Source: Picocystis sp. L7 (lineage: Eukaryota > Chlorophyta > Picocystophyceae > Picocystales > Picocystaceae). Taken from it: a stretch of 64,000 nucleotides of DNA. Under the pieces are notes generated by a model. The model did not search any database. It was not told the DNA's origin and worked only from the letters and a program-made list of their open reading frames with translations. Numbering within the stretch: the stretch's first letter is position 1; each line of letters starts with the position of its first letter. Both the position numbers and the translations under genes were made by a program. Shown here piece after piece: positions 1 to 9,378 of the stretch. Location: NCBI GenBank assembly GCA_020975725.1, contig QXJR01000009.1:620001-684000 (forward strand), read 5' to 3'.

Positions 1-719
1 GTGTTCGTCTTGCTGCTGTCGAAGCAAAACGAAAAGATCTCCATCTCATCAGGAGATGTGTTGGCCTTGGCAGTAGAGATCCCAAAGTTCTCTAGTTTCA
101 AGCGTGACCTCCACTCATCTCCTCGGTTCAAGGCATGCAAGGACCATGCAAAGGCAGCCCTGTGTTGGATGCCTGCTCCTCCCTTGGCCAAGAAGACCTT
201 GTGAAGCTTCCTCTCATCCTCATGCTCGAGCCTACGAGGCCGGAGACTTCCAGCATCACGAATCCTCTTGCCCTTTGCCTTTGTGGCTGCTTGGACGTAA
301 AATTCCAGGACGTCCGTGTGGACATTGTGCCTGGTGTTCCATCCTCTCGTCCGTGCAGTGTGTAGCAAGAGCTCATTGAGTGCACTTCTGGTGGACTTGA
401 GGCTGGACAAGGTAGCCCCTCCCCCGATGGAACGAAAGAATCGGTCCGTCCATTGGAGGAACTCGGTCGGGGATTGGATCCTGCTGAGGACATCATCGCT
501 TTCCAATGGGGCATCGGATTCGATTGGCTGCTTCCCCAACCACTTGAGGAAGGCGGAGACGCGGAGTTCGTACATCCGCCGGGTGCTGGGGGACTGCCTG
601 CCACGTAGACCACGGGCAATGTCCTCGCCAGTAGGTTCCGGAACGACCGCGGCAGCGCACGCGGACGGAGCCAAGTCTTCTGGGGGAGCCGTCGGCACTC
701 CTGCGATGCGCACAACCAC
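1..719 (-). CDS. Crypton-type tyrosine recombinase, 5' part only (window edge)
   Basis: This reads the first 239 or so codons of the recombinase described in full at 3995-6103; the remainder lies outside the window. The part seen holds the N-terminal DNA-binding/SAM-like portion and the start of the catalytic core, including the motif RGDEWRSRLKLENF. It is identical to the three full copies. Confidence 0.75.
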   Translation of the reverse strand, partial: MVVRIAGVPTAPPEDLAPSACAAAVVPEPTGEDIARGLRGRQSPSTRRMYELRVSAFLKWLGKQPIESDAPLESDDVLSRIQSPTEFLQWTDRFFRSIGGGATLSSLKSTRSALNELLLHTARTRGWNTRHNVHTDVLEFYVQAATKAKGKRIRDAGSLRPRRLEHEDERKLHKVFLAKGGAGIQHRAAFAWSLHALNRGDEWRSRLKLENFGISTAKANTSPDEMEIFSFCFDSSKTN

Positions 720-1199
720 GGGTCAGCGACACGAACCCGCCGTCCCTGCCGCGCGCGCGACCAGCCTCCGCCAGTCGGTCCGCCGAGCCAACCGTCGACA
801 TCCTGCGCGAGGTCCAAGCAAGACCTCGACGCAATTCCTTGTATCCGGATCGTCGTTCGGACTGCTTAGGCGGAAGAATTTGGTGGAACGCTCGTTTCGA
901 TCCGCTACGAACTCGTCGACTCCAGTTTCGGTGGCATGTCGGCCGACGAGGTCGGCAGCGCGACTGTGCGAACTCATCGGCACGGCTCAGCATCGATGCG
1001 CACCATCGTTTTCGGGCATGTCGAACCCGTCCTTGCGGTTCGACAGTGTTCTCGAAGCGCTAGAACGCTCCTGTTGTGCGCACTTTCGAATCGGGTTCGA
1101 CGCGACGCATCAGGGACCCCCTCTCGGTGAGGGAGAGGGAGGGAGAGGACCCTGCGCTTGTCCCTTCCTGCAGGGTGATGGGACCGACGCTGTGGTGTG
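720..1199. promoter_or_regulatory. Divergent intergenic region between recombinase and resolvase
   Basis: About 480 bp separates the recombinase reading frame (leftward) from the resolvase ATG (rightward), so it must hold both promoters. It is rich in TCGA and TTCGAA-like words. The recombinase frame opens with GTG and has no in-frame ATG until codon 49, so a short first exon of that gene may also lie here. The same region recurs at 6104-6583, 11488-11967 and 16872-17351. Confidence 0.5.
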
Positions 1200-2027
1200 A
1201 TGGAGACCAGTGCAACCATTCGATTCCACGTCGAAATCGAGTCATTCGACGATCAAAGGACTCTCAATCATCCGTTTCACCCATCCGACTGCGAGCGCAA
1301 TCGACACTCTACTGCCTGGGCAGGCTCTGCAGACGACATGTCCGAACCGATCGCCATCTCTTCCGAGGACGACCTGTTGGAAGAGGTCCCTGCCACCAGA
1401 AAAACGGCAATCCGCACTAGTTCGGAAACTCGTTGCTTGGTGGCGATTGATCCAGACACGCAAGGTGCAGTGGCAATCCATCGAGACGACACCTGGTGTG
1501 TGGTCGACTGCCCGTCCTTCCTGGTGCAAGGAAGACGGTCCTACGATGTCCCAGGAATGGCACGTCTCCTCCGAGAACACAATCTCAGAGATGCGTATGT
1601 GTACATCGAGAAGCAAATTTCCATTCCAGCATCGACCGCATGGTCCATTCACTCCACTGCCTACGGCATGGGACTATGGCATGGAGCATGTGTTGCTGCA
1701 GGGTGTAAGGTGGTCCTGTTGCCACACACCCAGTGGCAAAGGGCTAGAGATGATCAAGTGAGGGAGTGGACTGATGCTGGACTCTGGAGTGAAGAGACAC
1801 AAATGCTGAAGAGGAAGAGCAGAGGGGCTGAGAGACCAAAAAAAGACAAGCATCATTACAACAAGAAAAGAAGTTTCGAAGCTGCCAAAAGGCTCTTTCC
1901 TGAGCTTGCAACCCACCTGGTCCATGTCAGCCATCATCATGGAAGGGCAGAGGCACTGCTGATGGGGTGGTTTGCACTCAAACAGCCCTGCAGCATGGTG
2001 CCTTGGACTTCTGCAAATCGGTCATGA
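1200..2027 (+). CDS. RuvC-fold (MOC1-like) Holliday junction resolvase, copy 1
   Basis: This 275-residue protein is identical to the copy at 6584-7411, where the motifs are described. It lies in the partial leftmost unit and is itself complete. A second in-frame ATG at 1338 would give a 229-residue protein starting MSEPIAISS. Confidence 0.75.
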   Translation: METSATIRFHVEIESFDDQRTLNHPFHPSDCERNRHSTAWAGSADDMSEPIAISSEDDLLEEVPATRKTAIRTSSETRCLVAIDPDTQGAVAIHRDDTWCVVDCPSFLVQGRRSYDVPGMARLLREHNLRDAYVYIEKQISIPASTAWSIHSTAYGMGLWHGACVAAGCKVVLLPHTQWQRARDDQVREWTDAGLWSEETQMLKRKSRGAERPKKDKHHYNKKRSFEAAKRLFPELATHLVHVSHHHGRAEALLMGWFALKQPCSMVPWTSANRS

Positions 2028-2760
2028 AAGTCTTCGAATGTCTTTCCTGCACCAACCCACAAACACACAAAGCAGTCAGCCATTTCTTTTCCAATACACC
2101 CCACGAAGCTCCTTGAGGGTGTGGCCTAGTTTCTCTGCTCATGCACGGCCAACAGCCAGCCAACTTGTGGCTGCAACCTGCGTACTTCCCATGCACCCAT
2201 CTTTCCATCCCACCATGCCCCCAACTGCTCCTGTTTCCCTCCCTACCTTACCTTTGGCTGTTTCCTAAGCATGAGGAGGGAAGTGGGAGTCTTTCCTGCC
2301 CCTCCTGGAAAGGCTTCCACCTCCCTCCAGCAGTGATCAGCTTCCTTCTCCCACTTTGGAAAGCAGCAGCTCCAGCTCCTCTGCACCGTCCAGCTTCCGC
2401 CGCCTCCTTGCTTGCATCCAACCCTCCAGCATCCGGTTGCATTTTTCGACGACGGTGTCCAGGCACCGTTCCATCGCTTCCACCACGCAGCTCGCTATCG
2501 CTTTGCACCAGCACACGCCCTTCTGCAGCGTCGTTCTGTCCTCCCTCTCTCGACGATCGATCCACGCGCCCTTTCGACCGTTGAGAGAGGGAAGGCGCTT
2601 CGCTTCCCCCCCCCTCCTTCCTCTTCTCTTCTTCCCACACGCTCCTGGGCTTCTCTTCCTTCGCCTCCCTTGCGCCTCCGCTCCTTCCATCCACGCGTTC
2701 GTCCGGCTGGGTCCTCCGTTGATCCGTCTCCCTTCGTCTTCTTTTCCTCTCTCTCTGTGT

Positions 2761-2796
2761 GTCTCCTTGGGTTACTTGCGAGTATCCCAAGGAGAC
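2761..2796. repeat. Hairpin in element right end
   Basis: The arms GTCTCCTTGGG (2761-2771) and CCCAAGGAGAC (2786-2796) are perfect reverse complements. The loop side adds four more pairs (TACT/AGTA) after one T-T mismatch, leaving a 4-nt loop TGCG. It recurs at 8145, 13529 and 18913. It could be a protein-binding site, a replication hairpin or a transcript-end structure. Confidence 0.75.
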
Positions 2797-2860
2797 CCCC
2801 TCGGAGAATCTCTCGGAGAGAACCGACCCCCCCCTTCGGGAATGCCGGCTCTCCCGGGCA

Positions 2861-2930
2861 ATCTCCGGGAGATCGACCCAACTTGGGTTATCCCCTCGGT
2901 ATCTCAAGGAGGGGTCGATCTCCCGGAGAT
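2861..2930. repeat. Candidate recombinase site: 19-bp inverted repeat, 32-bp spacer
   Basis: The left arm ATCTCCGGGAGATCGACCC (2861-2879) is the exact reverse complement of the right arm GGGTCGATCTCCCGGAGAT (2912-2930). The unit boundary (2900/2901) lies in the spacer. This geometry, two inverted binding arms around a crossover region, is typical of tyrosine recombinase sites. Here the site joins the partial unit to the first full unit. Confidence 0.7.
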
Positions 2931-3154
2931 CGGGGGGGTCCGGTCCCGGGTCCCTCTCCTTGGGTTTTGAGGGGCGGGGAGAGGGAATATCTGAGTCGAA
3001 GGGATATCGATGCCTCGACCGAAAAGTCTCCGGGAGATCGCCCCGGAGATCGATCGCGGTTAACTTTCGTCCAAAACACGAATATCTTCCAAGGAGGGAT
3101 TTCGATGGCGGGGATCGACATCTCGAGGGATTCGACCGAAGAACACAGATCGTC

Positions 3155-3196
3155 ATCAAAATATCATCCAGGGACTTCCTTGGGTGATATTTTGAT
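3155..3196. repeat. Hairpin in element left end
   Basis: The arms ATCAAAATATCA (3155-3166) and TGATATTTTGAT (3185-3196) are perfect inverted repeats. The pairing extends inward by four positions with one mismatch (TCCA against TGGG). It recurs at 8539 and 13923 and is absent after the array's right end, as expected for a left-end feature. Confidence 0.75.
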
Positions 3197-3994
3197 CTCA
3201 ATGGAAGCGAGGTATCGATGAGCCTCGATCCGTCCCAGACGAGGTGGATCCTCGGAAGAGCCGACTCCGAGACCGGGATGCCTCCTGCGAACCCGGCAGA
3301 AGGGTGGCAAAATCCCACTGGTGGTGAAAACCCACACCAGATCGACGAAGACAAGAAGACGACGACGACGCTTGCGGGCTCCATCGCAGGCCACAAGGAG
3401 CACGCAGGCGCCGTCGTCGAAGGAAGAAGATGAAGGAAAAGAAGAAGAAGAAGAAGAGCGGGTGGGGGGAGGTTGGAGCGCGCGTGCGAAAAGAGGAGGG
3501 AAGCGGCGAGGAAGGAAGGACGTTGCTGGACGAATGGACTGGACAGCCGGTGCCAAGGGGCACCCACGACGGGTGGAAACGGCTGGAGGCAGAAGCGGGA
3601 GGGGCTTCTCCTGTGCGCGGGAGGTGGCGTTCGCGACGCAGGTGCTTCGTGGCATCCACGAGCACCTGCCAGCGACGACCCACGCACAGGAGAAGAACCT
3701 CGAAACGAAGATGCGAGCGTGGGAAAGGAAAGGCGTGGGAAGATGCGTCTGCAGCCGTGCAGGCATACCTCGTGGGGAAGGTGGTGGGTCGAGGGGGTTG
3801 GGGTCGAAGGGCAGCCACGCTGCACCGTGACGACGGTGAAGGGCGAGGGAGCTGTCGAACGTGCGAGCGACTGCGAAAGGATGTGGGATGCGTTCGAAAA
3901 AGCAACAAGGCAATTACAATGGCTGACTGTGTGTGCTTGATCAGTCATGCCCAAAATGGACCCAAAGGAGCCCAAGGTCCATGGGGAGGCCTTT

Positions 3995-6103
3995 TCAGTG
4001 CTGCTCGAGCATGGCAAAGGCAGAGTCCACCCAACTTTTGTCTGGAAGCTTGCCAAGCAAGGTCCCAAGTCTCCAGGAAGGCTGGTTGCGCAAAAGCCGA
4101 GCGAGCTTCAGCAAGCAGTCCATGGGGCCTTGGGGGTGTCCTTCCACCAGCTTCACAAATGTTGTAATTTTATACCAGGTCTGCTGGTTCTTCTTCCTCC
4201 TTTCACTTGTTTCTGCATCCCTCCACTTCTTCTTTGTCTTTTCCTCAGCCTCCTTGTAGCTGAGATGAATGTCAGAACCAGTAGCATAGGCCTCCCACAA
4301 CTCCAAGGGGCCCGAGAATACTGCAAATTCTTGGGGGAGGATGGGCAATTCTCTCAACTGAGAAGGCATTGAGGCTGTGGCACCAGGTGCTTCAGGAGTA
4401 GTGCCAGGGTGGTCTTCACTCAATGGGGGGCTGACTGCCACTTGCTTGCATTTGATGCACAGCCCATGGGATGGCACAACCTGTCCCATCGGCTGTTGTT
4501 TGGAGCTGTTGGCTGTGGAAAGGCTGTCCAGTTTGCCCATAATGCTGTGGGCTACCCCATGAACAGCCATCTTCAGCTCCATCATATCATTTGCCTGCTC
4601 AAGCTTCACAAGGGAGTCATCAGTGGCTTGCACATGCAAAATTCTTTGCTGAAACTCCTTCCACATGGGATGCTTGAACACGGGATGCCTCCAAAGGGCA
4701 CATGAAGGCAGCTCTTCCATGAGCACAGCACAGTCTTGTAATAGAATGTCCCTTCCTCTGAGCATGGCCTCCAAGAAAAAAGCAATGGCTGTATCCTTGT
4801 CCCTTGCTTCCATGGGGAGTGCTGAATATGCATCCACCACAGCATCCATCTCTGGCCATATCATCCTTGAGAGCTCCACGGGCGGAGTGATTCTGCCTCT
4901 TGGCAAGCAATAGGAGTGCAAGTCAGGAGCTCCTGATGCTGCCAACACATTGGACACACTCACATCATTCAAGTAGTGCTTGTCCATCCTGTTTTGGGAC
5001 CACCTTCCAGCAGCTTGGACATCATATCGTGTGGTGCACTGGTGGTCATCCAGTTGTCGTGCACCAAGTGTCCTGAGGTGGGTGGTCTTGGACTGAAGCA
5101 CCTTCTTGCCCACTCCTGCTTCTGCCATAACCTCTTTAAAGAAAGACCTCTGACCTTCATAGCCCATCTCCTTTCCATACTTGTTCACATAGACAGGGTG
5201 CCCATACCATGGGAAGTCGTACCCGTCTCTCTTCAAGCTTTCCACCATATCCACCGAGATGGGAAACGTCATCCCACCCAACTGTGGTGTGAACCTCCAC
5301 ATCATAGACATGAAGAAGGAAGAAACGGGGCAGAGCAAGGCATCCAAGTGCCTTGCTGCCCCAATAGTTTCAATGTGCCCTTCTGTGTTCGTCTTGCTGC
5401 TGTCGAAGCAAAACGAAAAGATCTCCATCTCATCAGGAGATGTGTTGGCCTTGGCAGTAGAGATCCCAAAGTTCTCTAGTTTCAAGCGTGACCTCCACTC
5501 ATCTCCTCGGTTCAAGGCATGCAAGGACCATGCAAAGGCAGCCCTGTGTTGGATGCCTGCTCCTCCCTTGGCCAAGAAGACCTTGTGAAGCTTCCTCTCA
5601 TCCTCATGCTCGAGCCTACGAGGCCGGAGACTTCCAGCATCACGAATCCTCTTGCCCTTTGCCTTTGTGGCTGCTTGGACGTAAAATTCCAGGACGTCCG
5701 TGTGGACATTGTGCCTGGTGTTCCATCCTCTCGTCCGTGCAGTGTGTAGCAAGAGCTCATTGAGTGCACTTCTGGTGGACTTGAGGCTGGACAAGGTAGC
5801 CCCTCCCCCGATGGAACGAAAGAATCGGTCCGTCCATTGGAGGAACTCGGTCGGGGATTGGATCCTGCTGAGGACATCATCGCTTTCCAATGGGGCATCG
5901 GATTCGATTGGCTGCTTCCCCAACCACTTGAGGAAGGCGGAGACGCGGAGTTCGTACATCCGCCGGGTGCTGGGGGACTGCCTGCCACGTAGACCACGGG
6001 CAATGTCCTCGCCAGTAGGTTCCGGAACGACCGCGGCAGCGCACGCGGACGGAGCCAAGTCTTCTGGGGGAGCCGTCGGCACTCCTGCGATGCGCACAAC
6101 CAC
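3995..6103 (-). CDS. Crypton-type tyrosine recombinase with GCR1_C-like tail (unit A)
   Basis: A 702-residue frame resembling Crypton recombinases. Residues about 40-130 form a SAM-like DNA-binding domain. Residues about 160-380 form an Ndc10/CBF3-like catalytic core: arginine-rich box RGDEWRSRLKLENF (199-212), CPVSSFFMSM (258-267), THLRTLGARQL with candidate H342/R344, AAGRW (364-368), and MDKHYL with the likely nucleophile Y377. Residues about 585-690 (LELWEAY, WRDAETSERRKKNQ, TWYKITTFVK) resemble the GCR1_C DNA-binding domain found at the end of fungal-type Cryptons. Its predicted job is to recombine the element's end site with a target. The frame starts with GTG; the first ATG is codon 49 (5959), so the true start is either that ATG or a spliced upstream exon. 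It looks intact. Confidence 0.85.
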   Translation of the reverse strand: MVVRIAGVPTAPPEDLAPSACAAAVVPEPTGEDIARGLRGRQSPSTRRMYELRVSAFLKWLGKQPIESDAPLESDDVLSRIQSPTEFLQWTDRFFRSIGGGATLSSLKSTRSALNELLLHTARTRGWNTRHNVHTDVLEFYVQAATKAKGKRIRDAGSLRPRRLEHEDERKLHKVFLAKGGAGIQHRAAFAWSLHALNRGDEWRSRLKLENFGISTAKANTSPDEMEIFSFCFDSSKTNTEGHIETIGAARHLDALLCPVSSFFMSMMWRFTPQLGGMTFPISVDMVESLKRDGYDFPWYGHPVYVNKYGKEMGYEGQRSFFKEVMAEAGVGKKVLQSKTTHLRTLGARQLDDHQCTTRYDVQAAGRWSQNRMDKHYLNDVSVSNVLAASGAPDLHSYCLPRGRITPPVELSRMIWPEMDAVVDAYSALPMEARDKDTAIAFFLEAMLRGRDILLQDCAVLMEELPSCALWRHPVFKHPMWKEFQQRILHVQATDDSLVKLEQANDMMELKMAVHGVAHSIMGKLDSLSTANSSKQQPMGQVVPSHGLCIKCKQVAVSPPLSEDHPGTTPEAPGATASMPSQLRELPILPQEFAVFSGPLELWEAYATGSDIHLSYKEAEEKTKKKWRDAETSERRKKNQQTWYKITTFVKLVEGHPQGPMDCLLKLARLLRNQPSWRLGTLLGKLPDKSWVDSAFAMLEQH

Positions 6104-6583
6104 GGGTCAGCGACACGAACCCGCCGTCCCTGCCGCGCGCGCGACCAGCCTCCGCCAGTCGGTCCGCCGAGCCAACCGTCGACATCCTGCGCGAGGTCCA
6201 AGCAAGACCTCGACGCAATTCCTTGTATCCGGATCGTCGTTCGGACTGCTTAGGCGGAAGAATTTGGTGGAACGCTCGTTTCGATCCGCTACGAACTCGT
6301 CGACTCCAGTTTCGGTGGCATGTCGGCCGACGAGGTCGGCAGCGCGACTGTGCGAACTCATCGGCACGGCTCAGCATCGATGCGCACCATCGTTTTCGGG
6401 CATGTCGAACCCGTCCTTGCGGTTCGACAGTGTTCTCGAAGCGCTAGAACGCTCCTGTTGTGCGCACTTTCGAATCGGGTTCGACGCGACGCATCAGGGA
6501 CCCCCTCTCGGTGAGGGAGAGGGAGGGAGAGGACCCTGCGCTTGTCCCTTCCTGCAGGGTGATGGGACCGACGCTGTGGTGTG

Positions 6584-7411
6584 ATGGAGACCAGTGCAAC
6601 CATTCGATTCCACGTCGAAATCGAGTCATTCGACGATCAAAGGACTCTCAATCATCCGTTTCACCCATCCGACTGCGAGCGCAATCGACACTCTACTGCC
6701 TGGGCAGGCTCTGCAGACGACATGTCCGAACCGATCGCCATCTCTTCCGAGGACGACCTGTTGGAAGAGGTCCCTGCCACCAGAAAAACGGCAATCCGCA
6801 CTAGTTCGGAAACTCGTTGCTTGGTGGCGATTGATCCAGACACGCAAGGTGCAGTGGCAATCCATCGAGACGACACCTGGTGTGTGGTCGACTGCCCGTC
6901 CTTCCTGGTGCAAGGAAGACGGTCCTACGATGTCCCAGGAATGGCACGTCTCCTCCGAGAACACAATCTCAGAGATGCGTATGTGTACATCGAGAAGCAA
7001 ATTTCCATTCCAGCATCGACCGCATGGTCCATTCACTCCACTGCCTACGGCATGGGACTATGGCATGGAGCATGTGTTGCTGCAGGGTGTAAGGTGGTCC
7101 TGTTGCCACACACCCAGTGGCAAAGGGCTAGAGATGATCAAGTGAGGGAGTGGACTGATGCTGGACTCTGGAGTGAAGAGACACAAATGCTGAAGAGGAA
7201 GAGCAGAGGGGCTGAGAGACCAAAAAAAGACAAGCATCATTACAACAAGAAAAGAAGTTTCGAAGCTGCCAAAAGGCTCTTTCCTGAGCTTGCAACCCAC
7301 CTGGTCCATGTCAGCCATCATCATGGAAGGGCAGAGGCACTGCTGATGGGGTGGTTTGCACTCAAACAGCCCTGCAGCATGGTGCCTTGGACTTCTGCAA
7401 ATCGGTCATGA
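6584..7411 (+). CDS. RuvC-fold (MOC1-like) Holliday junction resolvase (unit A)
   Basis: A 275-residue protein starting at ATG 6584. The RuvC-type core begins at residue 80 with LVAIDPDTQGAVAI (catalytic D84 candidate). YIEKQ supplies E137, and the C-terminal motif HHHGRAEALL (245-254) supplies E251. The middle part RSFEAAKRLFPELA also matches the plant chloroplast resolvase MOC1, which cleaves four-way DNA junctions. In MOC1-type proteins I recall an Asp just before GRAEALL; here it is His247. The first 75 or so residues are acidic and low in structure. Its divergent partner is the recombinase, so it probably resolves recombination or replication intermediates of the element. A later ATG at 6722 is possible. 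Host-like origin by capture is an inference. Confidence 0.82.
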   Translation: METSATIRFHVEIESFDDQRTLNHPFHPSDCERNRHSTAWAGSADDMSEPIAISSEDDLLEEVPATRKTAIRTSSETRCLVAIDPDTQGAVAIHRDDTWCVVDCPSFLVQGRRSYDVPGMARLLREHNLRDAYVYIEKQISIPASTAWSIHSTAYGMGLWHGACVAAGCKVVLLPHTQWQRARDDQVREWTDAGLWSEETQMLKRKSRGAERPKKDKHHYNKKRSFEAAKRLFPELATHLVHVSHHHGRAEALLMGWFALKQPCSMVPWTSANRS

Positions 7412-8244
7412 AAGTCTTCGAATGTCTTTCCTGCACCAACCCACAAACACACAAAGCAGTCAGCCATTTCTTTTCCAATACACCCCACGAAGCTCCTTGA
7501 GGGTGTGGCCTAGTTTCTCTGCTCATGCACGGCCAACAGCCAGCCAACTTGTGGCTGCAACCTGCGTACTTCCCATGCACCCATCTTTCCATCCCACCAT
7601 GCCCCCAACTGCTCCTGTTTCCCTCCCTACCTTACCTTTGGCTGTTTCCTAAGCATGAGGAGGGAAGTGGGAGTCTTTCCTGCCCCTCCTGGAAAGGCTT
7701 CCACCTCCCTCCAGCAGTGATCAGCTTCCTTCTCCCACTTTGGAAAGCAGCAGCTCCAGCTCCTCTGCACCGTCCAGCTTCCGCCGCCTCCTTGCTTGCA
7801 TCCAACCCTCCAGCATCCGGTTGCATTTTTCGACGACGGTGTCCAGGCACCGTTCCATCGCTTCCACCACGCAGCTCGCTATCGCTTTGCACCAGCACAC
7901 GCCCTTCTGCAGCGTCGTTCTGTCCTCCCTCTCTCGACGATCGATCCACGCGCCCTTTCGACCGTTGAGAGAGGGAAGGCGCTTCGCTTCCCCCCCCCTC
8001 CTTCCTCTTCTCTTCTTCCCACACGCTCCTGGGCTTCTCTTCCTTCGCCTCCCTTGCGCCTCCGCTCCTTCCATCCACGCGTTCGTCCGGCTGGGTCCTC
8101 CGTTGATCCGTCTCCCTTCGTCTTCTTTTCCTCTCTCTCTGTGTGTCTCCTTGGGTTACTTGCGAGTATCCCAAGGAGACCCCCTCGGAGAATCTCTCGG
8201 AGAGAACCGACCCCCCCCTTCGGGAATGCCGGCTCTCCCGGGCA

Positions 8245-8314
8245 ATCTCCGGGAGATCGACCCAACTTGGGTTATCCCCTCGGTATCTCAAGGAGGGGTC
8301 GATCTCCCGGAGAT
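8245..8314. repeat. Candidate recombinase site between units A and B
   Basis: Exact copy of the 19-bp inverted repeat with 32-bp spacer (arms 8245-8263 and 8296-8314). The unit boundary 8284/8285 lies in the spacer. Confidence 0.7.
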
Positions 8315-9378
8315 CGGGGGGGTCCGGTCCCGGGTCCCTCTCCTTGGGTTTTGAGGGGCGGGGAGAGGGAATATCTGAGTCGAAGGGATATCGATGCCTC
8401 GACCGAAAAGTCTCCGGGAGATCGCCCCGGAGATCGATCGCGGTTAACTTTCGTCCAAAACACGAATATCTTCCAAGGAGGGATTTCGATGGCGGGGATC
8501 GACATCTCGAGGGATTCGACCGAAGAACACAGATCGTCATCAAAATATCATCCAGGGACTTCCTTGGGTGATATTTTGATCTCAATGGAAGCGAGGTATC
8601 GATGAGCCTCGATCCGTCCCAGACGAGGTGGATCCTCGGAAGAGCCGACTCCGAGACCGGGATGCCTCCTGCGAACCCGGCAGAAGGGTGGCAAAATCCC
8701 ACTGGTGGTGAAAACCCACACCAGATCGACGAAGACAAGAAGACGACGACGACGCTTGCGGGCTCCATCGCAGGCCACAAGGAGCACGCAGGCGCCGTCG
8801 TCGAAGGAAGAAGATGAAGGAAAAGAAGAAGAAGAAGAAGAGCGGGTGGGGGGAGGTTGGAGCGCGCGTGCGAAAAGAGGAGGGAAGCGGCGAGGAAGGA
8901 AGGACGTTGCTGGACGAATGGACTGGACAGCCGGTGCCAAGGGGCACCCACGACGGGTGGAAACGGCTGGAGGCAGAAGCGGGAGGGGCTTCTCCTGTGC
9001 GCGGGAGGTGGCGTTCGCGACGCAGGTGCTTCGTGGCATCCACGAGCACCTGCCAGCGACGACCCACGCACAGGAGAAGAACCTCGAAACGAAGATGCGA
9101 GCGTGGGAAAGGAAAGGCGTGGGAAGATGCGTCTGCAGCCGTGCAGGCATACCTCGTGGGGAAGGTGGTGGGTCGAGGGGGTTGGGGTCGAAGGGCAGCC
9201 ACGCTGCACCGTGACGACGGTGAAGGGCGAGGGAGCTGTCGAACGTGCGAGCGACTGCGAAAGGATGTGGGATGCGTTCGAAAAAGCAACAAGGCAATTA
9301 CAATGGCTGACTGTGTGTGCTTGATCAGTCATGCCCAAAATGGACCCAAAGGAGCCCAAGGTCCATGGGGAGGCCTTT

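Larger units (their letters stand above)
1..2900. mobile_element. Partial leftmost unit of tandem Crypton-type array
   Basis: This is the right-hand 2,900 bp of a 5,384-bp repeat unit whose left part lies before the window. It matches positions 5385-8284 base for base wherever I compared the two. It carries the 5' part of the recombinase gene, the whole resolvase gene and the right non-coding end. The boundary at 2900/2901 is set by the place where the last unit stops matching (19052). Confidence 0.85.
2028..3994. other. Non-coding, palindrome-rich unit junction (right end plus left end)
   Basis: About 2 kb lies between the resolvase stop and the recombinase stop and spans the junction of two units at 2900/2901. 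It contains a pyrimidine-rich stretch (about 2560-2760), a cluster of palindromes (2761-3240) and GAA/GAC-rich runs (about 3340-3465). Long open frames cross it on both strands, but they are low-complexity, overlap each other and show no recognisable domain, so I read it as non-coding. Equivalent regions are 7412-9378, 12796-14762 and, cut at the array end, 18180-19052. Confidence 0.6.
2901..8284. mobile_element. Crypton-type YR plus resolvase element, full unit A
   Basis: This is the first complete 5,384-bp unit. Its order is left non-coding end, recombinase (minus, 3995-6103), divergent promoter region, MOC1-like resolvase (plus, 6584-7411), right non-coding end. There is no DDE transposase, reverse transcriptase, capsid or polymerase gene, and no long terminal inverted repeats. 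Known Cryptons carry a tyrosine recombinase and move by site-specific recombination, probably through a circular form. Head-to-tail tandem units fit such a circle inserting next to an existing copy. Confidence 0.8.

Noticed and set aside
316-1200. Long plus-strand frame (294 codons) antisense to the recombinase 5' end, repeated in each unit
   Set aside because: It is the shadow of the recombinase gene and its upstream region, with biased Arg/Ser content and no recognisable family.
2756-3240. Possible CRISPR-like array because of repeated CTCCGGGAG words
   Set aside because: Repeats are unequal in length and spacing and occur in both orientations. The host is a eukaryote. They are better read as palindromic recombinase or structure sites.
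2248-4068. A 606-codon open frame on the minus strand across the unit junction, repeated in each unit
   Set aside because: It runs through palindromes and CT/GA-rich DNA, is Ser/Pro/Arg-rich, overlaps the recombinase 3' end, has several equally long competitors on the other strand, and shows no domain.
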